A DNA stretch of 64,000 bases from JABDDM01 sp038240295 (GTDB taxonomy: Bacteria > Bacteroidota > Ignavibacteria > Palsa-1295), in contig JBBSDW010000001.1 of the NCBI GenBank assembly GCA_038240295.1, positions 37,674-101,673 on the forward strand. The letters are read 5' to 3'. Shown here piece after piece: positions 1 through 8,665 of the stretch (position 1 is its first letter; every line of letters starts with the position of its first letter). The notes beneath the pieces are model-generated. The model saw only the letters and a program-made list of their open reading frames with translations. It did not search any database and was not told the origin of the DNA. The position numbers and the translations under genes are program-made.

Positions 1-58
1 GCGCGTGGACGCGTGTTGCGCAAACGATAAGTAAAAACGCGATCAAGAATTTTTTCAT
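1..58 (-). CDS. Partial exported protein, N-terminus only
   Basis: Only the first 19 codons lie in the window. They read MKKFLIAFLLIVCATRVHA, a typical signal peptide: two lysines, a hydrophobic core and an A-x-A-like end. The start codon lies 2 bases after the stop of the preceding gene, so it belongs to the same transcript as the alternative complex III genes. In related genomes this position often holds a SCO1/SenC copper chaperone or a cytochrome oxidase subunit, but nothing in the visible residues decides this. Confidence 0.7.
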   Translation of the reverse strand, partial: MKKFLIAFLLIVCATRVHA

Positions 59-60
59 GG

Positions 61-612
61 TCAGTGATCCCTCCATTCAAGCGATCTACCTGCGCTCATC
101 GAACTCGGAATGAGCACGCCTTGCTCATTTTGCAGCGTGATCGAATCAATCGTGCGTGATGGAATGGTTTGACGAAGCAGCATTGCCTTTGCGCTATCGA
201 TCGGCAAATGGATAATGCCGCTTGATCGCTGTGCCCATCCATAGCTGTTCAACTCCCCGGTCTGCGATGCGTGAAAATCTTTCATTTCTTCTAATGGATG
301 CTCAGCATGGCCTGGCGCAAGCTGAAGCCGCGGCTCAGGCGGAAGCTTATCGGCTGTCGTGCGTTCGATCGGCGTTAAACGGATCTCGCCGCGAAGTTCG
401 CGGCTATAAAGATACTTGAACGTACCATAGACAATCAAACCAACGAGTGCGAAACCAACCGTCAAGCCAATAACAAACTGAATGATGCCGCGAATATTGA
501 CGTCACTGTATTCGTGCGTGACATTCTGGTTGCGGATGAGCGCGACATCCGGTGTTTGATCGTCCGGATGTTGATGGAGCTTGCTCTGATCGTTTGGCAT
601 TTGTTCAGTCAA
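61..612 (-). CDS. Small single-pass membrane protein of the ACIII/oxidase cluster
   Basis: 183 residues. A hydrophilic N-terminus of about 40 residues is followed by one membrane segment (about residues 41-63, containing IIQFVIGLTVGFALVGLIVY) and a periplasmic tail. The tail holds LPPEPRLQ and a YGW...GIIHLPIDSAKAMLL stretch. This layout (PPEPRLQ, then a short 'IPIDRAM' helix) recurs in uncharacterised proteins found beside ACIII, SCO1 and cytochrome oxidase genes, so a part in assembling or holding the ACIII-oxidase assembly is a reasonable guess. It lies 3 bases after actF and 2 bases before the next gene, so it is clearly in the operon. No enzymatic motif is visible. Confidence 0.75.
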   Translation of the reverse strand: MTEQMPNDQSKLHQHPDDQTPDVALIRNQNVTHEYSDVNIRGIIQFVIGLTVGFALVGLIVYGTFKYLYSRELRGEIRLTPIERTTADKLPPEPRLQLAPGHAEHPLEEMKDFHASQTGELNSYGWAQRSSGIIHLPIDSAKAMLLRQTIPSRTIDSITLQNEQGVLIPSSMSAGRSLEWRDH

Positions 613-615
613 GCT

Positions 616-1821
616 TTAATGAAAATGATCGGTTGGCAGCAGCGACTGCGTAAGTTCTTCATCGTTCGCAGGCATAAGCGGCCGCCTTTGCAATTGCCAG
701 CAGAAGTATGCGAAGACGAAGCCGCTCAGCGCCAGAGGCAGCGCGATATCCATCCAACTAATAAAGAAATGCCTGCGATGATACGCCGGTTCAACGTTCC
801 AATACAGATCGACAAGACGCATCGCGAGCAGCCATGCGGCAACCCATACGAGCGATCGGCCCTTGCTCTTGATATCCCGTGACAATAATAAAAGGAAGGG
901 CAACGCAAAGTGCGCAATGATAAGCAGAATGCCGACCGTCTGCCAGCCTCCCAGCGTGCGGGTCATGTACCACGGGATCTCATCTGGAAGATTTCCAGCC
1001 CAAATGATCAAAAATTGGGAGAAGGAGAAATACGCCCAGAGCATCACGAATGCGAAAAGCAATTTTCCGAGATCGCGCAAGTGGCTGCGAAGGATCACCG
1101 ATCGCATTGGCTCGAACTGCATCAGGAGTACGAGCATCACCACCACGAACGATAGCGCGTTGATCAGTTGTCCGAGCATCACCACGAGTCCGTAGATCGT
1201 CGAGTACCATTCGGGATCGAGCGACATCAGCCAGTCGAATGCGGAAAAGGTAACCGTGAGCACAAAGAGCAGCAGCCCGGGGCCGCTCAACCTGAGCGCT
1301 TTATTTGTCCAGGCAGGATTTGCCTGCTTATCCTGCTCCAAAGACCACTTATTCAGTAGCCTCGAAAGCAGATACCAGACTGCGAAATAAATAACAACGC
1401 GGATATAGAAGAATGGCACGTTAAGATAAGGCGCCTTCGCAGTCAGCGACGCACTCGCTTTGACGACGTTCGGATCGGTCCAGGTGAATAGTTCTTTGAG
1501 TCCGATCGCGATCGGAATAAAGAGAATAAAGAGGAGCGGGAATGTGCGAGTTGCGGCCTCGAGAATTCTTCGAATGACGAGGCCCCATGCACCGCCGGAG
1601 ACATACTGAAGCATCAGAAGTCCAAGCGACGCAAGCGGGATCGCGAGCACGAACATGAAGGCAATGAGATACGAGTGCAAAAATTGCGCACGATCGACGA
1701 ACAGACCGAGAATGGAGGCGACCATCCCGATCGCACCCACGAATAGACCGACACGCTGATAGCGCGCGATCTCCAGCGGAGGTGCGTATGAAACCGGAAC
1801 AGATAAATTATTCGCGTTCAA
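616..1821 (-). CDS. actF: Alternative complex III subunit ActF (quinol:cytochrome c oxidoreductase membrane subunit)
   Basis: 401 residues, about ten hydrophobic segments, with the proline- and aromatic-rich loops of the NrfD/PsrC-like ActF family. ActF and ActC form the membrane part of alternative complex III, which oxidises quinol and passes electrons through the Fe-S and haem subunits to a cytochrome c or directly to an oxidase. The assignment rests on the transmembrane pattern, motifs such as SAFDWLMSLDPEWYST (typical of ActF) and its place as last act gene, 7 bases after actE. The length is normal for the family. I see no internal stops or unusual composition. Confidence 0.9.
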   Translation of the reverse strand: MNANNLSVPVSYAPPLEIARYQRVGLFVGAIGMVASILGLFVDRAQFLHSYLIAFMFVLAIPLASLGLLMLQYVSGGAWGLVIRRILEAATRTFPLLFILFIPIAIGLKELFTWTDPNVVKASASLTAKAPYLNVPFFYIRVVIYFAVWYLLSRLLNKWSLEQDKQANPAWTNKALRLSGPGLLLFVLTVTFSAFDWLMSLDPEWYSTIYGLVVMLGQLINALSFVVVMLVLLMQFEPMRSVILRSHLRDLGKLLFAFVMLWAYFSFSQFLIIWAGNLPDEIPWYMTRTLGGWQTVGILLIIAHFALPFLLLLSRDIKSKGRSLVWVAAWLLAMRLVDLYWNVEPAYHRRHFFISWMDIALPLALSGFVFAYFCWQLQRRPLMPANDEELTQSLLPTDHFH

Positions 1822-1828
1822 ACTTCTG

Positions 1829-2434
1829 CTATTCAGGTTTGGATGTTACGGGTTTTCTTGAATCGAGTTCGGCGCGCTGCTGAGCTGTCAGATCGGAGGC
1901 ATGCGCATGCTGCGAAGTTTGCAACGCCTTCACATACGCAACAACCGCCCACCGGTCTGCTGGGTCGAGCTGCATTGCATAATCGGGCATCATGCCAAAA
2001 CCATTGGTGATCACATCGAAAAAATGTCCGGGCGGCGCAGCAAGAAGCCCGGTATCGGTACTAAAGTTAGGCGGGGGTGGAAACCCACGCCGTACGACCA
2101 TCCCATCGCCCGCACCCGATAACCCATGACACGGACTGCAGTAAATATTGAAGCGCGCCTGACCGCGATCGAGCATCGCACCAGTGATCGGATATGGGAA
2201 CGTCGCAACGTCGGAGCCTTTACCGGATGCATCGATGGTCTTGCCCTGATAAAAAGCTGGATCTGCTCGAAGAAATCCTCGTGCAACGGTTCCCTCTACG
2301 AGCGGCCGCATGGAGAGGCTATCGTCGAAGACCGCGCTCGAACGGTATGGCTTCATCTTCGGCTGATCGTGCATTTCGTCCCTGCACGCGCCAAGTCCAA
2401 GTAAAGCTGCGATCAGAATGAGATATTTACTCAT
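1829..2434 (-). CDS. actE: Alternative complex III subunit ActE (monohaem cytochrome c lipoprotein)
   Basis: 201 residues. The N-terminus is a lipoprotein signal with lipobox LGLGAC (Cys17). A single haem c site, CSPCH, lies at residues 99-103, and a downstream GFGMMPDYAM stretch can supply the axial methionine. ActE is the monohaem c subunit that sits on the periplasmic side of the complex and relays electrons to the terminal oxidase. The gene starts 8 bases inside the end of actD, a coupling overlap, and is followed closely by actF. The length and the single haem match the family. Confidence 0.92.
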   Translation of the reverse strand: MSKYLILIAALLGLGACRDEMHDQPKMKPYRSSAVFDDSLSMRPLVEGTVARGFLRADPAFYQGKTIDASGKGSDVATFPYPITGAMLDRGQARFNIYCSPCHGLSGAGDGMVVRRGFPPPPNFSTDTGLLAAPPGHFFDVITNGFGMMPDYAMQLDPADRWAVVAYVKALQTSQHAHASDLTAQQRAELDSRKPVTSKPE

Positions 2435-2969
2435 CGATGTCGGATACCTCCCTCGGATTCAAACTTTTTAAGAATTCGTGCGTGCCTTGATGCGTAAAAA
2501 GCGGGTCGGCTTTCGCGATCATCAAAAAAAAACGGTCGTTCGAGGCAAGTGCAAACCGCGGTACGTTAAAGGCCGGATGATATGGCTGCGGGAGTCCGTT
2601 CAGCGCGAGCATGCCGAGCACCGCCGCGAGCGCGGCAAAGAGCACCGTCATCTCGAAGGTGATCGGAATGAATGCAGGCCAGCTGTTGGTTGGCCGGCCA
2701 CCGACATTGATCGGATACGTGATAGCAGAGGCCCAGTACTGCAAGCCAAATCCAAAGAGGCCGCCAAGAATACCGCCGATCAATACGATAAGCGCAAGTT
2801 TGTTTTGCGCGAAGCCGATCGCCTCCGAAAGTTCTTCGATCGGGAATGGTGTGAATGCGTCGATGCGGCGATAACCTGCGGCATAGGTCGCACGTGCGGC
2901 GCGAACAAGTTCGTTCGGGGTATCGAACTCGGCAAGCAATCCGTAAAGCGGTGGTGCGATCTGTTTCAT
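2427..2969 (-). CDS. actD: Alternative complex III subunit ActD (DUF3341)
   Basis: 180 residues. The N-terminal cytoplasmic part opens with PPLYGLLAEFDTPNELVRAA and contains a GYRRIDAFTPFPIEEL stretch, the hallmark of DUF3341/ActD. Two membrane helices follow (about residues 57-80 and 105-128) with a conserved-looking TYPINVGGRP loop between them. ActD is a structural, cofactor-free subunit. The gene starts 16 bases after actC and overlaps actE by 8 bases. Confidence 0.92.
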   Translation of the reverse strand: MKQIAPPLYGLLAEFDTPNELVRAARATYAAGYRRIDAFTPFPIEELSEAIGFAQNKLALIVLIGGILGGLFGFGLQYWASAITYPINVGGRPTNSWPAFIPITFEMTVLFAALAAVLGMLALNGLPQPYHPAFNVPRFALASNDRFFLMIAKADPLFTHQGTHEFLKSLNPREVSDIDE

Positions 2970-2985
2970 GGCTGGTATTCCTTGA

Positions 2986-4368
2986 TCAATGTTTCTCTTT
3001 GATCGCCGCCGCAGGCAGCATGGCCCGCACCTCGAAGATCGAGATCGTAGGCAGGAACCGAAGGAAAAGGAACAGCAGCGTCAGGAAGAGGCCGATGCTA
3101 CCGACGAAGGTCATCCAGTCATAACGCGTGCCGGCGTACATCCCCCAGGACGAAGGCAGAAAGTCGCGGCTCAAACTTGAGACAACGATCACAAACCGCT
3201 CGAGCCACATGCCGATATTTACGATGATCGAGATCACAAATAATGCCCAGACGCTATTGCGAGTCCGGCGCATCCACATAAGCTGCGGGGTCAGGATATT
3301 GCAAAGGATCAGCGCTGCGTAAAAAATCCCGTACGGTCCGGTGATCCGGTTGACTGTCTGGAAATGCTCGTGCGGATTGCCCGAATAAAGCAAACCCATG
3401 AAGATCTCCATCCCATAGCCATACGCAACTACCAGTCCCATCGCAAGCATCACCTTCGACATATTCTGCAAATGCCGCATAGTGATGAAACCCTCGAGAT
3501 GATAGAACTTTCGGATCGGAATCGCGAGCGTCATCACCATTGCAAATCCAGAATAGATCGCACCAGCTACGAAATAGGGTGGGAAGATCGTGGTGTGCCA
3601 GCCGGGCAAGATCGAGATTGCGAAATCGAAACTCACGACCGTATGCACTGACACAACAAGTGGAGTCGCAAGTCCTGCGAGCAACAAATACATTGTTTCG
3701 TAACGGCTCCAGTGTTTTGCCGAGCCTCGCCATCCCATCGCGAGCAATCCGTAGATCACCTTCTGTACGCGGCCTGTCGCCCGGTCCCGCAACGTTGCCA
3801 GATCGGGGATCAACCCAACGAACCAGAACATCAAGCTCACGATCGCGTAGGTCGAAACCGCAAACACGTCCCAGATGAGGGGACTGCGAAATTGCGGCCA
3901 GACCGACATCGTGTTCGGATAGGGAAAGAGCCAATAGGCAAGCCAGGGCCTACCGAGATGGAGCAAGGGATAAACGCCAGCGCACGCGACCGCAAACAGC
4001 GTCATCGCCTCGGCGAACCGGTTGATCGACGTTCGCCAATCCTGCTTCAGCAATAGCAGGATTGCGCTGATGAGGGTGCCCGCGTGGCCGATACCGATCC
4101 ACCAGACGAAATTCACGATCGCAAATCCCCAGCCCACCGGGATGTTCACACCCCAGACACCGATGCCCCTTACAAACAATACCGATACCGCATACAGGAA
4201 CATCATGAAGAGAGCGAACGAGATCCCGAATCCGATGTACCAACCGCGCGGAGTTTTGTGCGTAAGTACGATCGAGCTGATCTTGTCAGTGACGGTCGCG
4301 AATGTGTACCCCGGCTCCATGATCGGGGGTACTACCTTCTCTGCCATCATCGGTTCTCTCTCTGCCAT
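2986..4368 (-). CDS. actC: Alternative complex III subunit ActC (NrfD/PsrC-like quinol-binding subunit)
   Basis: 460 residues with about ten membrane helices, the NrfD/PsrC-like architecture of ActC. ActC is thought to hold the quinol site next to the Fe-S subunit ActB. Visible family features include the VWWIGIGHAGTLISAILLL helix, HLGRPWLAYWLFPYPN and a long C-terminal membrane domain. The start at 4368 follows the actB stop by 6 bases. A second in-frame ATG seven codons downstream (MMAEKVV) is an alternative start. Confidence 0.93.
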   Translation of the reverse strand: MAEREPMMAEKVVPPIMEPGYTFATVTDKISSIVLTHKTPRGWYIGFGISFALFMMFLYAVSVLFVRGIGVWGVNIPVGWGFAIVNFVWWIGIGHAGTLISAILLLLKQDWRTSINRFAEAMTLFAVACAGVYPLLHLGRPWLAYWLFPYPNTMSVWPQFRSPLIWDVFAVSTYAIVSLMFWFVGLIPDLATLRDRATGRVQKVIYGLLAMGWRGSAKHWSRYETMYLLLAGLATPLVVSVHTVVSFDFAISILPGWHTTIFPPYFVAGAIYSGFAMVMTLAIPIRKFYHLEGFITMRHLQNMSKVMLAMGLVVAYGYGMEIFMGLLYSGNPHEHFQTVNRITGPYGIFYAALILCNILTPQLMWMRRTRNSVWALFVISIIVNIGMWLERFVIVVSSLSRDFLPSSWGMYAGTRYDWMTFVGSIGLFLTLLFLFLRFLPTISIFEVRAMLPAAAIKEKH

Positions 4369-4374
4369 TGTCGC

Positions 4375-7300
4375 TTATGCGTTTTCCGTTTTGGTCGGTT
4401 TCAATGCAGGATTTGGATTTCGCAGGACGCTTAAATACGTGGTGCGCGGCCGAGTATTGAGATCGTCGAGCAGCGAGTAATTTCGCTTCGACGCCTTGAG
4501 TTTCGCAACCTTGCTGTTGGGATCGTTGATATTCCCGAACGTGATCGCATCTGCCGGACAGGCCGACTGACAGGCCGTCACGATCTCGCCGTCGCGAACG
4601 AGTCGGTTCTCCTTTTCAGATTCGATCTTCGCATTCTGTATGCGCTGAATGCAATAGGTGCACTTCTCCATGATGCCACGGCTGCGTACCGTCACCTCGG
4701 GGTTGCGTAAAAGTTTGAGCGACGCTGACGTCCAGTCGTTGAACAACAGAAAGTTAAAGCGGCGAACTTTGTAGGGGCAGTTGTTCGAGCAATAACGCGT
4801 ACCGACACATCGATTATAGACCATGTCATTGGTCCCTTCGGCCGAGTGCACTGTCGCCCCCACTGGACAAACGACTTCGCACGGAGCGTTCTCACAATGC
4901 ATGCAAGGGACAGGCTGAAACACCGACCCATTAGGGTTATCACCCGAACCGGTGAAATATCGATCGATACGGATCCAGTGCATTTCGCGGCTCATCATCA
5001 CCTGTTCCTTGCCGACAACAGGGATGTTATTCTCCGATTGACATGCGACCGTGCAGGCGCTGCAGCCTACACATGAATTGAGATCGATCGCAAGCCCCCA
5101 TGCATAGCCGTTATATGGCCAGTTCGGAAATAGCGAAAGGTCGCGCGGCGTTGGCGGTTCCTCTTCGTGGATATAATCAGGATGCTCCCGATACTCGTCG
5201 AACGTTGTCTCGTGAACCAGATTCCATCCTTCCATAGAATGGTGCGTCTGCGTCTGAGCCATCACATAACGCTCGGCTGTACTGCGGACGATCAAGCCGG
5301 TTGCATTCCATGGTGTTCCTGTGTTCCGAATGAGATTTGCGTTGAATCCTGTCGCAGTCCCTACGTGACCAGCGCGCGTGCGTCCGTAACCGAGATGAAG
5401 CGTAACAACGCCATCCGGCTGACCCGGAAGTATCCAGGCGGGCGCCTTGATCTTTCTGCCTGCGAGTTCAAGCTCCACAACATCAACCTCGAAATCGCCG
5501 CCGCTCGAACCCATGGAATTTTCAAGTCGAAGATTGCGGGCATCACGCGGACTGAAGAATGCAGCATTATCCCATGTGAGCTTCGTCATTGTTTTTGGAA
5601 GCTCCTGCAACCAGCCATTGTTGGCGAACTGCCCGTCGTGGATGGTGGGGTCAAGTCGGAAATTTACCTCGAAGGTATTGGACGCTGGCTGCTGCTGCGG
5701 CGTTACGTTGGTAAGGAGCCCGCTTGTCTGTTTTGCGGTGAGTCCTCCGGCGGGCAATGCACTCTCTTTTAAAAAGCCATCGTGCACGGCCTGGCGCCAG
5801 GATGCTTCTGTATTCAACGCTCCCTGCGATTTCCAGTATGCGCGGACAATTTCATAGGATGTGTGGTCCGATTGATCGATGATCGCAGCGAGCACTTCGT
5901 GCTTCGACTTGCCTTGATAGAGCGGTGCGATCAGCGGCTGCACGATCGAGATCGTACCATCATAAGCGCGGGTATCCGACCATGTTTCAAGATAATGAGC
6001 TTCGGGCACATGCCAGTGGCAATAGCTGCTCGTCTCGTCGTTATATAGCCCGTGATAAATGCGGAGTTGCACCGATTCAAGTGCCCCAGCAAAGTTCAAA
6101 TCTGCCGGGGCTGCATAGACAGGATTGCCACCGAGGATGATGAGCGTCGTGACCTTGCGCTGCTGCATATCTGCGACAAGCTCGCGGAGTCCATTGAGCT
6201 GTGCGACCGGATTGACTTCGAGCGGCTTCGTGAAGACGACCGTCGAACCGGCATTCCCCAGCGCACCATTCATTGCGTAGGCGAGCGCGTGGACTGCGGC
6301 CGGTTGTTCATCACCCGCGATCACAAGACTCGAACCACGATGAGCTTTGAGATCTTTTGCGACCTCCTCGATCATCAGTGAGAATGCTTCGGGCACTTCA
6401 GCTGCGGCACCCACACCGATCGCTGCAGCAACCCCTCGTGCGAACATTTCTACCTCGCTCGGCTTCATCGGAATACGATGATCCGAGTTACCGCCCGTCG
6501 CTGTGGCGGTTGTCTCAACCGCGTAAAGTCTGTTCGGCGTATTGCCCGCTTCGGGGTTTCGTTTTTTCGTGTAGTCTTTTATGTAACGGAGATTTTTGGG
6601 ATGGCTGGCAAGGAAATCGGCATCGAGCGAAAGAATTCGGTCTGCCTTTTCGAAGTGATAGATGGGACGAACAGGCTCGCCAAAGACTTCCTGCGCAGCC
6701 TGAAACGCGCCATCGCTCGCAGCGGACTCGTACTGATACCACGTTGCATTCGGATAGAGCTTTAACAGATCCATGATCTGCTTTCCGAGTGTCGGCGATA
6801 TTACGGGCTCAGTGAGAATGCGAAGTCCCTGACCGCCATTTGATTTTTCAACTCCAAGCGCGACGCGGATCTCTCCGATAAAACTCGACCAGGAATGGAT
6901 CTCACCGGTGTAGGTGACAGCCTGCGAACGCTCGGGATCGTACAAACCAAGAATAGATGCCTGCGAAAAGATATCCGTGCCACCAAGCGTTGCAGGATGC
7001 TCCGGATTGCCTTCGATCTTCGTTGGCCGGCCTTCGTTGCTACGAACGAGCAATGGGGCTGCACCGCCCGACATCGGCATTGCTGTCGCAAAGTAAAGTG
7101 GCTTGCCTGCCACGATCTCTTCTGGCTGCCTGACATAAGGAAGGAGCTCTTCTTTTGGCTGATAGGCACAGCTGCTGAAACCAGCCAGCGCGAGCGACGC
7201 ACCCATCAACTGCAAGAATCGTCGACGCGAGAACGGATCGACGATCACTTCGACCTGCGATGGATACTCGCGCTTTACATAAGCTTCGAACTCCGGTGTG

Positions 7301-7533
7301 CCCGCCCATTCGTCAATGCTTCTCCAGTACTGTTTGCCGGACTTGCCTTCCACACTTTTTTGAAACGCCAGGACTTCACTGCTCGCAGCGTCGCGTGAGC
7401 CCGCCGCAATCGGATCTGGGGATTCAGGGGTCGTTGGCGTGTCCTGTCCGAGAACCGGCAACGAGAATCCGTTGCCCGATCCAAACTGGATAGGCCCAAC
7501 TTCATCGTTCATCCGATCTTTTTTCTGTTGCAT
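4375..7533 (-). CDS. actB: Alternative complex III subunit ActB (molybdopterin-like plus Fe-S protein fusion)
   Basis: About 1,052 residues. A short TAT-like motif, SRRRFLQLMG, lies near residue 110 of the longest reading and is followed by FSSC. The middle resembles the molybdopterin oxidoreductase fold, which in ActB holds no Mo cofactor. The C-terminal third carries the Fe-S ferredoxin domain: CVGCSACTVAC, CMHCENAPCEVVC, CVGTRYCSNNC, CTYC and CQSAC, enough for three to four clusters. This is the fused B1-B2 form. I favour the ATG at 7533 because it overlaps the actA stop as TAATG. The reading frame is open from an ATG at 7554, and a third ATG is at 7512. ActB passes electrons from quinol to the haem subunits. 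Confidence 0.93.
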   Translation of the reverse strand: MQQKKDRMNDEVGPIQFGSGNGFSLPVLGQDTPTTPESPDPIAAGSRDAASSEVLAFQKSVEGKSGKQYWRSIDEWAGTPEFEAYVKREYPSQVEVIVDPFSRRRFLQLMGASLALAGFSSCAYQPKEELLPYVRQPEEIVAGKPLYFATAMPMSGGAAPLLVRSNEGRPTKIEGNPEHPATLGGTDIFSQASILGLYDPERSQAVTYTGEIHSWSSFIGEIRVALGVEKSNGGQGLRILTEPVISPTLGKQIMDLLKLYPNATWYQYESAASDGAFQAAQEVFGEPVRPIYHFEKADRILSLDADFLASHPKNLRYIKDYTKKRNPEAGNTPNRLYAVETTATATGGNSDHRIPMKPSEVEMFARGVAAAIGVGAAAEVPEAFSLMIEEVAKDLKAHRGSSLVIAGDEQPAAVHALAYAMNGALGNAGSTVVFTKPLEVNPVAQLNGLRELVADMQQRKVTTLIILGGNPVYAAPADLNFAGALESVQLRIYHGLYNDETSSYCHWHVPEAHYLETWSDTRAYDGTISIVQPLIAPLYQGKSKHEVLAAIIDQSDHTSYEIVRAYWKSQGALNTEASWRQAVHDGFLKESALPAGGLTAKQTSGLLTNVTPQQQPASNTFEVNFRLDPTIHDGQFANNGWLQELPKTMTKLTWDNAAFFSPRDARNLRLENSMGSSGGDFEVDVVELELAGRKIKAPAWILPGQPDGVVTLHLGYGRTRAGHVGTATGFNANLIRNTGTPWNATGLIVRSTAERYVMAQTQTHHSMEGWNLVHETTFDEYREHPDYIHEEEPPTPRDLSLFPNWPYNGYAWGLAIDLNSCVGCSACTVACQSENNIPVVGKEQVMMSREMHWIRIDRYFTGSGDNPNGSVFQPVPCMHCENAPCEVVCPVGATVHSAEGTNDMVYNRCVGTRYCSNNCPYKVRRFNFLLFNDWTSASLKLLRNPEVTVRSRGIMEKCTYCIQRIQNAKIESEKENRLVRDGEIVTACQSACPADAITFGNINDPNSKVAKLKASKRNYSLLDDLNTRPRTTYLSVLRNPNPALKPTKTENA

Positions 7534-8192
7534 TAGCGGTGACAGGTCGAACAACTTTCAAGCACGGCTTTCGATTGAATATTGTACTCTTTGGCAAGCC
7601 GTTTTCCACGTTCGGCTTGATCCGAGGGCACGGTCCATGCCATGTTGAAGATCTCGCTTTTTGGTCGCAGCACTTTTTCGGGATTGCGATGACAATCGAG
7701 GCACCACTCCATCTGGAGCGGGCTGACTTGCATCATGAGCGGCATTTGATCGACACGACCATGACACGTCGAGCAGCCTACGCCTTTGCTGACATGAATG
7801 CTGTGGTTGAAATAGACGAAGTCTGGCAGATCGTGCACTTTCGTCCACCGAATCGGCTTCCCGGTTCGAAAACTTGCGCGCACCGGTTCGAGGTATGGGC
7901 TATCCTTCCAGATTTGCGAATGGCAGTTCATGCAGACGCGAGTCGGCGGAATTCCAGCTGACGCGGCCTTTTCGACGGAAGTGTGACAGTAGCGGCAATC
8001 GAGTCCGACATCGCCAACGTGATGCTTGTGACTGAACTGAACGGGCTGTTCGCGAGCAACGAACGCGTGCGTGATGTAATTGGAACGGTTGAATTCGGCG
8101 ATCGCGAACAGCGCACCAACAATAATGAACAGAGTCCCAAAAATGGTGACTCGGGCAAGCGTGTTCGTACTGTGGTGAAAGATCTGAGACAT
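7533..8192 (-). CDS. actA: Alternative complex III subunit ActA (pentahaem cytochrome c)
   Basis: 219 residues. One N-terminal membrane anchor (about residues 12-32) is followed by five CxxCH haem sites at residues 66-70 (CRYCH), 87-91 (CMNCH), 140-144 (CSTCH), 164-168 (CLDCH) and 214-218 (CSTCH); the last ends one residue before the stop. Five haems and this length are exactly the ActA pattern. FSHKHH and YFNHSIHVS supply candidate distal histidines. It is the first gene of the minus-strand operon, so the promoter should lie in 8193-8403, between it and the divergent DUF2007 gene. Confidence 0.94.
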   Translation of the reverse strand: MSQIFHHSTNTLARVTIFGTLFIIVGALFAIAEFNRSNYITHAFVAREQPVQFSHKHHVGDVGLDCRYCHTSVEKAASAGIPPTRVCMNCHSQIWKDSPYLEPVRASFRTGKPIRWTKVHDLPDFVYFNHSIHVSKGVGCSTCHGRVDQMPLMMQVSPLQMEWCLDCHRNPEKVLRPKSEIFNMAWTVPSDQAERGKRLAKEYNIQSKAVLESCSTCHR

Positions 8193-8403
8193 TCCCTAAG
8201 TCTAAGTCTTAGCAAGCGAAGCATCGGCACGGTGCGAGCGTGATGAGTAACGCTCGCTCTGGAATTGAGTTGCGGGCTTAACATGCGCACTTCTGAAATT
8301 GATTCAATGAAAAGTGATAAACTTTTTTTATTATTCACAAGATTTGAGCGCGATTTTTGCACGGACAATCATTGCACACTATCATTACGAAGACAAACGA
8401 CGT

Positions 8404-8664
8404 ATGAACGACTTGAAGTTACTCAACACCTACGGCACCCAGTTCGAGGCTGAACTTGTAAAAAATAGGCTTGAACGCGAGGGCATCGAAGCTGCGATCG
8501 AATCTCACGATGCCTCCGGTATGTTCCCTTCTGTAGATTATGCCGACGGCGTACGCGTCTATGTCGAGCCAGATGATTACGAAGAGGCAGTCGCCATTAC
8601 GACCGTGAGCGATGAGAACCAGCTTGATAACATCGATGCCAGCGAGACGCTCGCAGAAGAATAA
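8404..8664 (+). CDS. DUF2007 putative signal-transducing protein
   Basis: 86 residues. The fold is the DUF2007 type: a ferredoxin-like beta-alpha-beta unit in which LLNTYGTQFEAELVKNRLE leads to a GIEAAIES strand and a VRVYVEPDDYEEAVAI end. Members are small cytoplasmic proteins labelled putative signal transducers, with no proven function. I chose the ATG at 8404 because the family motif starts right there (MNDLKLLNTYGT). The frame is open further upstream (ATG at 8314), but that extension is AT-rich and looks non-coding. Its stop lies one base from the end of the convergent decayed barrel gene. Confidence 0.8.
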   Translation: MNDLKLLNTYGTQFEAELVKNRLEREGIEAAIESHDASGMFPSVDYADGVRVYVEPDDYEEAVAITTVSDENQLDNIDASETLAEE

Positions 8665-8665
8665 A

